Assembly (NCBI GenBank): GCA_018398765.1 | Contig: JAHBMJ010000587.1 | Coordinates: forward strand, 2,116-61,204 | Origin: Chromera velia | Taxonomy: Eukaryota > Sar > Chromeraceae | Direction: 5' to 3' | DNA: 59,089 nucleotides | In this document: piece by piece, positions 23,410 through 34,084 of the stretch | Layout of the letters: each line of letters opens with the position of its first letter | Numbering within the stretch: position 1 is the first letter of the stretch | Notes under the pieces: generated by a model | The model's input: only the letters and a program-made list of their open reading frames with translations | Databases searched by the model: none | Told to the model about the DNA's origin: nothing | Position numbers and translations under genes: made by a program

Positions 23410-24978
23410 TGCAACTCTCCGCAGAAAAGACATCTCACGAGAACCTGAGAACATACAAGAGAGCTAAACACAGAAAGCAGCGCGAACAGAACGGCGAGAG
23501 TGGAGGAAGACCCGAAAGAAAGAAACAAGATCAAAGGGACATGAAGACTTCAAAACAGAGACGTGCCTCCCTTCCCGATGCAGCACTTTCTCGTTTATGA
23601 ACTGACCGCAGACGCCGCCTCGACCCCCCTTCTCGCAATTCCGCGATCGCCACCTTGCACCTTGCCAAGAAGAGTTCCACAAGTTCCTCCGTCTCAGGTC
23701 TGGGGATGAGCACAGGGGGCCTCAGAGAGAGCTGCAGGTTGAAGAAGTCCCATTCCCCCACGATGTACTGAATCGGTTCGTGTCTGCACGCACACATACA
23801 CACCCACACATACATACATAAATACATACATACATACATACATACATGCATACATACATACATACACACATACAGTTCCTCGCAATGTACTGAATCGGTT
23901 CGTGTCTGCACGCACCCACACATAGAGGGCGTGGGCGGGGGGGGGNNNNNNNNNNNNNNNNNNNNNNNNNNNNNNNNNNNNNNNNNNNNNNNNNNNNNNN
24001 NNNNNNNNNNNNNNNNNNNNNNNNNNNNNNNNNNNNNNNNNNNNNNNNNNNNNNNNNNNNNNNNNNNNNNNNNNNNNNNNNNNNNNNNNGAGAGGAAGCG
24101 AGAGAGAGAAATGGGGAGATAAGAGGGGGGGCGGGGAGGGCAGGAGAAAAGGAGAGAAAGAGGCAAAAAAAAAAAAGGAAAGGGCAGTCTCGCGGACAAA
24201 GGAGAAAAGAGAGCAAGAGGTCAAGACCCACAGAAACACCGTACGTAAGAGTCCATTTACACCAGCTAGGGGGCATCTGAAGGAAACCAGTGCAACATGA
24301 TCTGAGACACAAACATTTCGAGACGTCAGCACTGCAACTAACGCATGTAGACGGGTTATTCATCTCCGTTTGTATACGCGCACAGTGCTCTAGAAATCGC
24401 CCAAAGTCTGACCTGTTCCTTCTCTGGCAAAGTTCATAGAACGCCGACGACTCAGCCAGCGATAGTCGTCTCCGTCCATGAGACCTCACTGCCGAAAGAG
24501 AATACCCGCAGTCAAGAATCTGCAAATCAGGGTGGCGCAGAGGTATTGATCGAGGGAAAGCTCGGTCTGCGGTACGCATGTCTTGTAGGAGAACCTTTGA
24601 CAGCTCAAACAAACAATCAGGAAAAAACACAGTCTCAGTGACCTTTGCCATGAGCCACTGAGCAGATAATTCTGGCTCTTCCACGTCTCTCCGTTTGAAC
24701 TCCGAAATCGCGTTCTGCAAGACAGTCTCCACTGTCACTGTGCCGTCTCCGCCGTCTCCGTCTCCTTCCTCCCTCAAGACTGCAGATGCTGTGTGCAAGG
24801 AACTGCGCAGATGTTGAGAGATAGATGGGTTCAGGCTTCTCAGCGAGAAGAAGTGCATAGATGCAGAGGGCGTACCGATCTTCACAACTCCGCTGCTCCG
24901 CAAGAACGCAAACGCGGAAGAAGGAGGCTGGAGTGAAATCCCCATCACTGAAAAGGAGGACATGAGGAGGACACGCAT
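20910..24978 (-). CDS. prmC: PrmC/HemK peptide-release-factor glutamine N5-methyltransferase, probably plastid-targeted
   Basis: Methylates the Gln of the GGQ motif in bacterial-type release factors, using S-adenosylmethionine. Six minus-strand exons join in phase: 24413-24978, 23607-23783, 23294-23365, 22311-22620, 21646-21682, 20910-21223, giving about 491 aa and a TAA stop. Diagnostic motifs in order: HEPIQYIVG and [13 protein letters not shown]; the SAM loop [16 protein letters not shown]; the acidic [18 protein letters not shown]; the catalytic [17 protein letters not shown] joined in phase to [11 protein letters not shown]; and the C-terminal [11 protein letters not shown] and [11 protein letters not shown]. 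The roughly 100-aa leader starts with a hydrophobic segment ending [10 protein letters not shown]. This resembles the signal-peptide/ASAF junction of red-lineage complex plastids, so plastid targeting is inferred; mitochondrial targeting is the alternative. Intron 1 contains a 144-bp assembly gap. Confidence 0.94.
21224..21645 (-). other. prmC intron 5
   Basis: 422-nt intron between exons ending LALDGG and beginning TEGLRVI, with donor gtctgt and acceptor GCATGCAG. No other feature seen. Confidence 0.8.
22180..22224. repeat. (CT)n(GT)n microsatellite with NN gap and G run, prmC intron 4
   Basis: CT then GT dinucleotides, two unresolved bases at 22217-22218, then a G run. It lies in intron 4 of prmC. 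Confidence 0.9.
22609..22713 (-). repeat. Duplicated splice-acceptor unit in prmC intron 3
   Basis: The 3' junction of intron 3 (TGCAG|TGTTGACGCAAT, read on the minus strand) occurs at the real exon 4 start (22620) and again 92 bp upstream in the intron (start 22712). Between the copies lies a stem-loop-like module with AGAATTC and two TATGAAAGAAAA motifs. The echo cannot serve as the exon start without breaking the frame. Confidence 0.8.
22863..23225. repeat. (GTCA)n higher-order satellite in prmC intron 3
   Basis: About 360 bp of GTCA units, interspersed with GTCG and GGCA variants in a longer-period pattern (GTCGGTGAGTCGGTCGGT recurs). It lies within the intron between exons 3 and 4. Confidence 0.95.
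23763..23910 (-). repeat. Duplicated splice-acceptor/exon start in prmC intron 1
   Basis: The first 23 or so bases of exon 2 plus its GCGTGCAG acceptor recur about 122 bp further into the intron (near 23886-23908), separated by a (CATA)n tract. The outer copy diverges after ACATTG and does not lead into an open exon. It abuts the assembly gap, so misassembly must be considered. Confidence 0.8.
23946..24089. other. Assembly gap (144 N)
   Basis: Run of 144 N in intron 1 of prmC, directly after a G homopolymer. The real length of the missing sequence is unknown. Confidence 0.99.
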
Positions 24979-25507
24979 CGCTCAAAGACACAAAAAAAGG
25001 AGGGGGTGCTTTTTTCACGATATGCAGAGGTTCACCCGCTCTGCTTATATACATATTAATACTAGAGCCCTTGCATGACTGAACCTTTCCATGACGCTGC
25101 AGTTTCCACTTTCACGCGGACTTGATCGACAAGAAGGAAGGCTCAGTGCGTCCGAGGAGTGCATCTGACATTGGTCGACAGTGCATCCATGACAAAAAAA
25201 TGACATGCATGCGATGCATGCAGGCACGGGTGCATGCGCGCGGTTTTGCGCGAAAAAAAAGGAAGAATAAAATATTCAAAAATATATTCGGTCCGACCGA
25301 ATAAAAATTGCATGCAATGATGCATGCAGGCCGTCCGGGCGGGGAAAAGCATGCATGCATTCGATCAGAAACAAGAGAAAACTTCAGTTATATATATTGT
25401 CACTGTGTCACATAAAGGACGGTTCGTTGAGAAGGCAGGCGATGCTACTAATGTATACATACGCACAAAAACAAACAACGTAGCAAACGGCAGACGCGAA
25501 GACCAAG
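24979..25507. promoter_or_regulatory. Divergent promoter between prmC and a secreted-protein gene, rich in TGCATGC
   Basis: A 529-bp spacer separates two divergent starts. At least five copies of the palindromic TGCATGC/GCATGCA motif lie between 25200 and 25360, along with a GCGCGC patch. TGCATGC is a well-known promoter motif in apicomplexans, bound by AP2-domain factors; the same use in this organism is inferred. No TATA box is obvious next to either start. Confidence 0.5.
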
Positions 25508-26458
25508 ATGAGATTCCAGTTGGTAACAATTGTGGCGGCTGTGTCCGCATGCTGTACTTCGTCTCTCAAGCTGCACCAGACTGAACGTGCTGGTGGAGCG
25601 GGAAACCATTGCAAGAATCTCGCTCTGAGCATCAGTGCCAATTTTGATGCCGCCCTGACAGTCTACATTGCTCTTGCCAATGACCCGCTTGTCGACAAGG
25701 CCGCGGTGGCTTCCCCGAGCACCCTTCAATTCTTCCCATGAAAAGGAGACGGGAGAACCCTCGAAGACGTGAGGAGTATGTGGGAGGAGTGCAGTCAATA
25801 CATCAATCTGTGGGAGGGGGGGCTGGGTGTGAAATTGAAGCGTGCGAGGGACGAGGGCATTGGCAGGTGGGGCAGGAGTTGTCTGGACAAATTCTTCCTA
25901 CCCCAGAACTGGAACGCAGAATTCCTCTCATTCGTCCCTGCTGCCGCAATGAAGGGGCTTAAGGCCACCGGCAGCAGTCCAGAAGAGGACCTCGGTCTTT
26001 TGTGGGCTCTGGGGGCAGCAGCAGTCCACAGAATCATGCACTGGGGTGACGATCGGGTGGTCTACATACAAAGGACAGGAAAGGTGATGAAGGAACGCAT
26101 GGTTCTAGACGACGGGTTCCAAGGGGGGTGCGCTCTGGCGAGACATATGGTGGCTGCTTTTGGTGTCCCTGCCTCAGAGCAGTTGTACAATCTCTTAAAA
26201 GAACAGCCACTGAAACTAGCAAATGTGGTTGCTGCGCGTGTTGAGAACCTGGCGGGAAGCAAATCCAACTGCGAGGGTGCTTGGGCAGCCCTCAAGACCC
26301 AGGTGGCTTCTCTGGCGTGCATGAACCGACAGTCTTGTTTGTTTGCCAGTGAAATCTTGACGTGCATTCCTGACCACTGGTCCATGGTGTCTTCCTACAA
26401 GAACTTTGAAGACAAAAAGATCAAGACCCTCCCAGAATGCAACACCCCGAGATATTAG
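25508..26458 (+). CDS. Secreted Cys-containing protein of unknown function, with one in-frame TGA
   Basis: An intronless frame of about 316 codons. It begins with a clear signal peptide (MRFQLVTIVAAVSACC) and ends at TAG 26456-26458. One TGA at 25739-25741, after LQFFP, interrupts it; the frame is the same on both sides and coding quality is equally good. The mature part carries about eight dispersed Cys and helical, Ala/Leu-rich stretches (DLGLLWALGAAAVHRIMHW), without transmembrane segments. I do not recognise the family. The TGA could be a TGG-to-TGA mutation making a recent pseudogene, a sequencing error or, less likely, recoding. A short spliced-out intron does not restore the frame. Divergent from prmC. 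Confidence 0.6.
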
Positions 26459-27524
26459 TTGCAACATCGGGCGGGCAATTAAGCTGATTCCATCACGTAG
26501 TGAGAGGATCGAAGTACTAAGGACACTTGAATGGAATCACATGACCAGCTGCACAGGACATCCCTGAATGCTGGAGACGAGGGTTGCTGCATCAAGTTTG
26601 AAATGATCTTCTTTCTCACGACTGAACCTGCAACAAAGCATGTCAACAGCACAAAGCGTTTAATTTCCTCCTTCAAAAGAGACCCTAGAAGGGACACTAA
26701 AATATCAGATATCCATCGAATCTGTAGGAAAACTTCTAGTAGGCACATCATCGGATTTTTGTGTGATACGAATTCATACTACTATGATACTAGCAGTCTA
26801 GTATAACGGATTGCGCTCCACTATGCTCCAATGCCCTACAACCCTAGCTAGTTTTGCGGTATTTCAATTTTTAAGGGTAACTAAGGTCTCAACCCAACTC
26901 TGGCCTCTATTGTAGGCTCTACAACAACCTGTAGAGTCTGGACTCATTTAATTGTATAAGTATGTAATTTCAAGATAGATACTGCTATCTTTTATACTTT
27001 TCAATTACATGCAATCAAGTTTTCATTTTTTCTTAAAAGTTAAAAATTTCTTGAAAAAAAAAAATAGAAAATGGAAAACAAACAAACATTCGAGCCAACA
27101 TCGGTCTATATACTATATACGTTACACTTAGTTTAATAAGAATGGTTAAGCTGTGAGCCTGTGACTGCTACACGTTTTTAACTTGTTTTGGGAGAAGTTA
27201 AGAAGTATCAGTATGTCATTCACAAAGAGCCGCATGAGCCGCCGCCCTGTGCACCGCCGCCGCAAGACGAACCGCGAAAATTCAAATTTTGTCAAGCCGA
27301 TTGTGTTGCGCTGTGCGCGTGCCTTATGGAGTTGATTAAATTCCGTGTTGAATGCAATTTACTTTTCTGAATCTTGTGGATTACTTTTCGTTCTATCTAG
27401 ATAGCGACTCTGGATTAACAGACTTCTTCAAGACGTAACCACTAAACATGGCTATTTATTCTGGAGAAAATATACGGGAGAGTCTAAATTAATATGAATG
27501 CTGCTAAAAATTATACAAGCATAG
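26459..27524. other. AT-rich intergenic region
   Basis: No gene supported. A short Pro-rich frame near 27188-27370 is isolated and lacks splice context. Confidence 0.6.
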
Positions 27525-27681
27525 CGCATGCCGGGGGCGAGTGGGGTGCTTTTTGCCCCCCTCTCTGTATAGGAGACCGGCGCTTTTCCGCAAAAAACTC
27601 GTTCTCATAATTGGTAAGGAGTTAGAAGCTGAAACTTTGTATAAGAAGGCGTTATAACGATAAAAAAAGAACTATGAAACA

Positions 27682-28007
27682 TGTAAGAGGCGTACGGGCT
27701 CATAAGTAACAGTAGCTTCTAGAAAAGAGTACTCTAGCGCTACTATACTCCTTATCAAAATCTATATAGTTCCGGGGGAGAAGTCGGTAAGTCTAGTAGT
27801 CAAACCTCATACGATAACTCTTGGAATCAGACCCACTCTTATATTTAATCTACTGATTGCATCACTGCGCATGCTCACATATCAATCAGTCATTATACGC
27901 GCGCGCCCGCGAGCTATGCCGTTCTCACGCAGGCCCAGCCCGAGCTAAGCAATGCTAATTCTAGTTCAGTGCCCCACAAGCCCAGACTTCCTGGCAATCA
28001 CCTCACA
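27682..28007 (-). repeat. LTR (3') of the non-autonomous LTR element
   Basis: Starts TGTAAGAGGCGTACGGGC and ends AATCACCTCACA. Paired with 30376-30701. Confidence 0.88.
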
Positions 28008-30375
28008 CATACCCGCCCACCAGACCAACGTCCATGCTTGGTTCAAATTTAAGCATGCACTTCACCCATGTTCGCTCACAGGGAGGGTAGGTGGGAATAT
28101 TAACAATTTACAATGCATCAAATAAGGCATCAAACAATATATCCGACAATGCATCAGACACTCTGACTCATGACTTTGGCCTGAGACTCTCCTTGTGCAA
28201 GTCTCCTCTCGCTTTGACATCGATCTGCACTTCTGCGATCTCATCTGAGGGCATCCCTAAGATGGTACACAAAAGGCGTCCAAAGCTTCCCAAGCACGCA
28301 CAAGCGAGATCAAAGATTCATTCACATGGTTTTCGCATCCAATGCATCGCAAACGCAAGGCATTCATGCATGCGACTGTCTCAGGGGATTCCAGTGATTT
28401 CTGACTGGATGCACTCACTCTCTCTGTCCAGAATCTTCCCATTCAGGATCATTGGAGGGACTGAGTCTCACTTAATCACTAATATTCACTGGGAGACTTT
28501 ACAATAGCATGTGCAGTGCCCAGCCCAGAATACACGTGCAGACAGGGGATAGACTCGAGTCACTGGACGTCATTTTTCCTTCCTTTGTCTTCTTTTGACC
28601 GAGTAGGAATCACGCAATGCAGCCAGCCATAAATATAGGTGGCAAACAAAACACGGCCACTCTTGTATGTGCTCCGCGCACTCCCCAAGCAACGCATACC
28701 TAAAACGCACACACACTCGGTTTTTCTCATATGAAGCGACTGCAGACAGAGCATAAGGAGCTCAACTGCACGCACTCAGGAAACTCGAGGCTTTGAAAGC
28801 TCTGTGAAAGACTGCACACTAAGTGAGCATGACAGTCGTCTCAGAGGTTATTAACAAAACACCATCCAGTCAGATAGAAAGCAGAAAGCAGCACAAAGCA
28901 CACACTCCTAAAAATTAGTCGACATGTGCCCTTTGACTATAAAAATCTCAGTGAAGCTCTCTTCTTTCTTTTTAAATAAACCAACATAGATCAATACAAT
29001 CCTTCATTCCCGGCGATCGACCGAGCTCTCACGTTCGATATGAATGGTAGTCGACTGAAGGGGGCCCACCATTCAATGAAATTATACAGTCCGCTGCAGC
29101 GGCCCAGCCGCAGGGGCCCCGAACTGCATGACTTCGTATTCAAATACTGGGTTTGTCCCAACATAGATCATACCACTTTCGAAATCAACCGAACATTGGA
29201 AATCCATATGTGTCGACCTCTTACCCTCGCTCACCCTTCTCTCCTGTCTTTCCTTTGCAGAGTGTCTGATTTTTCTCTTTGTTTCATTTTTCAGTCTCCC
29301 TTTCAATTCTTTTCCCTCTTTCTTTTTTGTACAGTGTTCTCCTATGTCCAGACGAACAGAGGGAAAGATTAGAGAACAGATAAAAAGAACACACTTACCC
29401 TCACCCCATTGCCTTGGTTAAGGCTTCCGTCTCTCTCTTTCATCATTTTTTTTTTCCTTTCTCCCCAACTATCTCTATCACCTATTTATATTTCACAAAC
29501 GGAGAAAGAAGACAATTAGAGAGATTCAGAGAGATGAAAGGATCAACCCATAAAGTAACAATACAACACCAACCTCCACCACACACCTCTACATGTTTTC
29601 CTTGCATCTACCTTTGCAATTCCCATCTCTTTATCTACCTACATCTACCTCTTCATTTCATCTTTCCTTCCACCTTTTCAACATTCACAAAAAACAGAGA
29701 GCAGACGTAGAAATATAACCAAAAAGATAGGAATTATAACAAAAAAAACAACTAACCACTCACAACCCACTGCCGGCTTACCTTCTGTCTCTTTCCTTAC
29801 TCCAGCCTTCCTTCCCTTCAAATTATACATACCCAAACCTAGACATAAACAGCAAAAACAAAAGCAGAAGCGGTTCTTCCAGGTTTCCAGGAATCTACTG
29901 GTGATGCCGATAAATACAAGCGCAGCTGCCGTTCCGGGGCACTTTCTCAGTGAGCAACAGCATCCGGTGCTCCATGACGTCATCAGGGTTAGAAGTCAGA
30001 CTGAGTCTCATCGATCTTCCCCCTCACTTCTCCCTATTTCTCCCTGCTTTCGGTTCCAAGTTCTCCTCCATTTCTCCAGCAATGTTCCGTTCATACTGCT
30101 CTCTCGTCACAAGTGGTAGAAAGCAAAAACACCTTTCAGACCTTTTCAGCTCCTTATCTTCCCTCGAAAACACCATAAAATTCAAGACAGAATGAAACAG
30201 CATAACAGAGCTGAAAAGAGTCTAATCTGTTCTAGGCTCTCAATCATCTGGCTGCCACAACACTCTACACAACCTGGTGATTCACGTGGCTAGCCCACCT
30301 GTCTTCATTAATTTACTTCCTTTCATCTCACACCACACTGTCTGCCCCTGTGCAACCAAAAGCTTTGCTACCAAC
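28008..30375 (-). other. Interior of the non-autonomous LTR element
   Basis: Short frames only (longest 138 aa on the plus strand); none matches gag, protease, integrase, RT or RNase H motifs. Confidence 0.65.
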
Positions 30376-30701
30376 TGTAAGAGGCGTACGGGCTCATAAG
30401 TAACAGTAGCTTCTAGAAGAGAGTACTTTAGCGCTACTATACTCCTTGTCAAAGTCTACATAGTTCTAGGGGAGAAGTCGGTAAGTCTAGTAGTCAAACC
30501 TCATACGATAACTCTTGGAATCAGACCCACTCTTATATTTAATCTACTGATTGCATCACTGCGCATGCTCACATATCAATCAGTCATTATACGCGCGCGC
30601 CCGTGAGCTATGCCGTTCTCACGCAGGCCCAGCCCGAGCTAAGCAATGCTAATTCTAGTTCAGTGCCCCATAAGCCCAGACTTCCTGACAATCACCTCAC
30701 A
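30376..30701 (-). repeat. LTR (5') of the non-autonomous LTR element
   Basis: Same length (326 bp) as the copy at 27682-28007 and about 97% identical; the differences I counted are all transitions. Confidence 0.88.
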
Positions 30702-30995
30702 AAACAGATTTTTTATATCATTTCTAGAAATATAGGCTGCTATACAAATTTTATGAGTTTCATACCGTTTTTCTTACTATTCAAAACCGTTAAAAAATGG
30801 CCTCAAAATTAAAAAATTTGTATGACAGCCTATGTTTCTATAAAAAATCTGTTTCATAGTTCTTTTTCTATCATTACAACGTCTTCTTACACAAAGTTTC
30901 AGCTTCTAACTCCTTACTAATTATGAGAATGAGTTTTTTGCGGAAATGCACCGCTTTAGGAGGGCAAAAAGCACCCCACTCGCCCCCGGCATACG

Positions 30996-31942
30996 AATTA
31001 TCAAAAGAGCTAGTACAGATCAATGACACTCACTGAGGCTGAGATCGACCAAGCGGAGCCTCTCTGCCTAGCTCTGCGCATGTCAGCAATCCTTATTAGA
31101 CACTGAGTAGTGTTAAATTTCTGTTCAATTTACTGATAAAATTACTAGTGATGGTATGGAGGAATTTCATCAGTAATAAATAAATAAAAATAAAACCTGA
31201 CCAGTAAAAAGTCTAGTAAAAAGTCAAATTACTGGTATGTATAGGGTCAAAGTCAAAAAGTAGAAGGATCAAGATAGGGAAAAGTCGATAAATGTGCTAA
31301 GTTGATGAAAAGATTTTGAAAAAAAAAAAAAACGACAGGGAAAAATTAAATGCGGAATGGAGAAAGAAGGAACAGAGGGAAGAAGACAGGAAGGAAGGAA
31401 GGAAGGAACGGAGTGAGGAAGGAAGGAGGGAAGGAAGGAAGGAAGGAGGGAAGGAAGGAAGGAAGGGGGCAAAAAATAAGTCCACGGTGCGAAAGAATCA
31501 ACAAGCGAGAGAACGAACAAACGAACAAACTTGTTGAACGAACGCTCGGACCAATCAATGAATGAATGTAAGTCTGGATGTATAGAAGCAGGGAGTGGGA
31601 GGCGGGGAGGGAGGGAGAGAATTGAGTCAATGAACGAACGGAGAAGAAAGGAAGGAAAGAACGAAGGGAGGAAAGAACGAAGAAAGAAAGGGGTGAAAGA
31701 AAGTATTGAGGAATGAATGTTGAAAGTTTCCACCCCACTCGATCAAGACGACAGAGAGAAGTCATGCATGTTCAAAATTGGTCTTTGTGTTTTGGATCGA
31801 ATCATCAACGCTGCAAACCAGAACCGAAGTACACGAGATAATACCTGAAAAAAGCGAGGGCAAAATGAGCGTACAGTCTTCTCGAGGACCAAAACACATG
31901 CATGGAGCGTGCGTGCAGTGTAAGTAAACAGCGGGTGCATGA
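30996..31942. other. AT-rich then purine-rich intergenic region
   Basis: 31000-31300 is AT-rich. 31315-31720 is a polypurine stretch of GGAA/GAAC repeats. Long frames in both directions there are compositional artefacts. No gene. Confidence 0.75.
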
Positions 31943-34084
31943 CTAGTTCGGACCGCACTCAGCTGACAGTTGAAACAGAAAAAGCACAAATCGTTGTAGA
32001 CATGCGTCGAAGGAATAATCCTGAACTCCGAACGCGAAGAGTTGAAATCTACCGATCAAATCGGCAAGTTCTTCCCCGCACTCTCCCACTGTCCCCGTCC
32101 GCATCACAACGAAGTCACTTGTAGCCTCGCGCTCCTCTCTCCCCCAATCTCTACCTCCAAAAAGGTCCTTGTTATGCGCATAAAACGGGCGAGCTTTCTT
32201 AAATGCCAATGGAAGCTCTTCCCCAAACCGCTCCCGCGACCCAGAAGAGATACTTCTGTTGCTTGAAGCAGCTTCTGATCGACACAGCAGATCTAAAGGA
32301 TCTGCGTCCGAGTCCGCATCTCCGAACAGAAGCGAGCGTGCAAACCGAAAGAAAAAACTCAGAAGATCTGCGGGAGATATGGGATACTCACTGGGGAAGC
32401 GATGTCGCTTGATTTCTCTTTTCATTTCCTCAAACAGTTTTTTCTTTTTGCACCTTAAAGCTCGCAGCATGGAAATCAAGTTAGAAACCGCCAAAAGGTC
32501 ATATCCCCCCAAGGAAAAAGGTTCCGAACGAGCTTCCTCCACTCCCCTCTCTGCAAACAGCATTGCTGCTCTCTCGAAGCCTTCCCTCCTTGCCCGCACG
32601 GTGCCTTCCACCCACTCCCTAGGCGTCAGTCTGCCCTCGTCTGCCATCAAAAATTGCCAACGGTCGTTTGATGCAAGTTGTCTCTTGAACATTTCTTGAT
32701 CAGCTCCACACACTGTCAACAGAACCTCAGACTCACTGCAATCGTAGAGACACCCTTAATCGAACTCACTCCCCACGAACCAATCTGCCCGCCCCGCAAA
32801 GTGCGAGAGAGACGTGGCACTCAACGACTGACAGGGCCAACTGGCATCGAGAATGTCCAGGCGCTTCCCCCCTCTTATTTCTCTGAACTTGTCGAGCAGG
32901 CGCGCAGTCCCATCAGCTAAAAGACGGGAAATGAACAGTCCGGAGCTCTTCCAGCCGTGACCCAGAAGACGCAAGACGAAGTGAGAGGCTCCTTCTACTG
33001 AGTCCAACCACACCTTGAGTAGTTCAGCCATCCCCCTTTCAAGTGCGTCTTGTTCCTCCTTCGCAAACGGAAGAGGGGGGATGGGAAAACTCATGACCAA
33101 AGACGCCTCTCTCTTGTGTGCACTGCTAGGCAGAGAGAAGCGGGGAAAGAACCAAGCCCGTGCAGCCCGGGCCCACGAGTAGGCAGACTTATCAGAAAAA
33201 CGATACAAGTGGAGGGCAGGCTCCTCTTCCGGAACGTCCTAAAAAACGATAATCCACGAAGAGTCGATGTCCTCTCGGAGGGTAAGAAAAGAAGGAAGAA
33301 GATCGTAAAAATAGATGTCGTCTTGAAAGGTGCCTGTGTTCACCAACAGACAGTTTAGCACGCTGTAGAGAGGGGGGGATCGGGGGCGAAATCCCTGCAA
33401 GTGTGCAAGTTCAAATTTGGTTGCTCCTTCAGCCAACTGTCGCACTTTAATCTGCACACGAACCACAGAGCTTGTGTTTGACGGCAGAGACAACACGTCG
33501 ATCCGTTGGGGCCCCTCAAATGTGTGTTTCTTCTCTTCACCTTGCAATGAAGAGTCAAACGAGACAGTCCAAGGCGGAGCCCCAGTCTGCTCAACTGTGA
33601 CTGAGTATTCTGACGGTCTACCGCGCCACTTCCAGAAGAACTGCACTCTGCCAAGGCTCACAGGCTGAGATTCATTGAACCGAAACTCCAAACGAGCCGG
33701 AGGCTGGCGTCCTTTCCAAAACCCCAGTGGACGCGTGATGGGCGACACAATGGCTGCAAACGGAGTCTGCTTATGCCAGGGCTTTGCGAGAGAGGAGGGT
33801 CGCGCCATTCGCTTGCCCACCACGGAAACCGCTTTCGTAAAGACATTTCGAATGTAGTGCTGAAGCCTGGGGGCGGCTTTGATAAACACAGCATCCGATC
33901 GGACAGCCAGTTCTTCTAACTTCTCCACTCTTCCATCCTTGGTAGGTCTTTCAATCGTGCTTCCCTCGACCGCGCAGGAGAGGCAACTCGGAGCCACAGT
34001 CTTTCTGGGAGTGTCACTGAGAACAAAAAAATGACTCACGAAGAGAGGTAACAAGACTAAAGGTCTGATCGCACACAAATACAC
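31943..34084 (-). pseudogene. Secreted protein with possible galactose-binding-like domain; two in-frame stops
   Basis: A single minus-strand frame of about 714 codons runs from ATG at 34084 to 31943. Only TAG (33239-33241) and TAA (32756-32758) break it, and the frame is unchanged across both. The N-terminus is a signal peptide (hydrophobic core LVLLPLFVSHFFVL). The segment around residues 115-255 (LEFRFNESQPVSLGRVQFFW, EYSVTVEQTGAPPWTVSF, SSVVRVQIKV) has the beta-strand pattern of discoidin/F5-8C-type galactose-binding domains; this is inferred from pattern only. Later parts are helical and charged. Each stop is one C-to-T step from a Gln codon. Either this is a decaying gene or short introns are hidden; none I tested restores the frame. 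Confidence 0.55.

Larger units (their letters stand above)
27682..30701 (-). mobile_element. Non-autonomous 3.0-kb LTR retroelement
   Basis: LTRs of 326 bp (27682-28007 and 30376-30701) begin TG and end CA, differ by about ten transitions and are flanked by AAACA on both sides (27677-27681 and 30702-30706), a clean 5-bp target duplication. Inside the right LTR the minus strand reads TGGTAGCAAAGC, one mismatch from a typical initiator-Met primer-binding site, so the element reads on the minus strand. The 2.37-kb interior has no recognisable gag or pol, so it must depend on another element (LARD/TRIM-like). Confidence 0.85.
27525..30995. mobile_element. Foldback/MITE-type element interrupted by an LTR element
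   Basis: Segment 27525-27681 and segment 30707-30995 are the two arms of one inverted repeat. Both arms start with ATGCCGGGGGCGAGTGGGG and include GGAGTTAGAAGCTGAAACTT and GAACTATGAAACAG. Removing the insertion at 27682-30706 leaves a near-palindromic element of about 440 bp with arms close to 200 bp and a short loop. No transposase is present and I could not identify its target-site duplication. Confidence 0.8.

Noticed and set aside
25700-25765. Short intron removing the TGA in the secreted-protein gene
   Set aside because: The only plausible gt...ag pair (about 40 nt) shifts the frame into an immediate stop.
31269-31765. Ser/Phe/Leu-rich minus-strand frame and its Lys/Glu/Arg plus-strand partner
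   Set aside because: Both derive from a polypurine GGAA tract with no splice or start context.
32678-33668. Plus-strand frames opposite the gene at 31943-34084
   Set aside because: Short, without motifs, and antisense to a much longer coherent frame.
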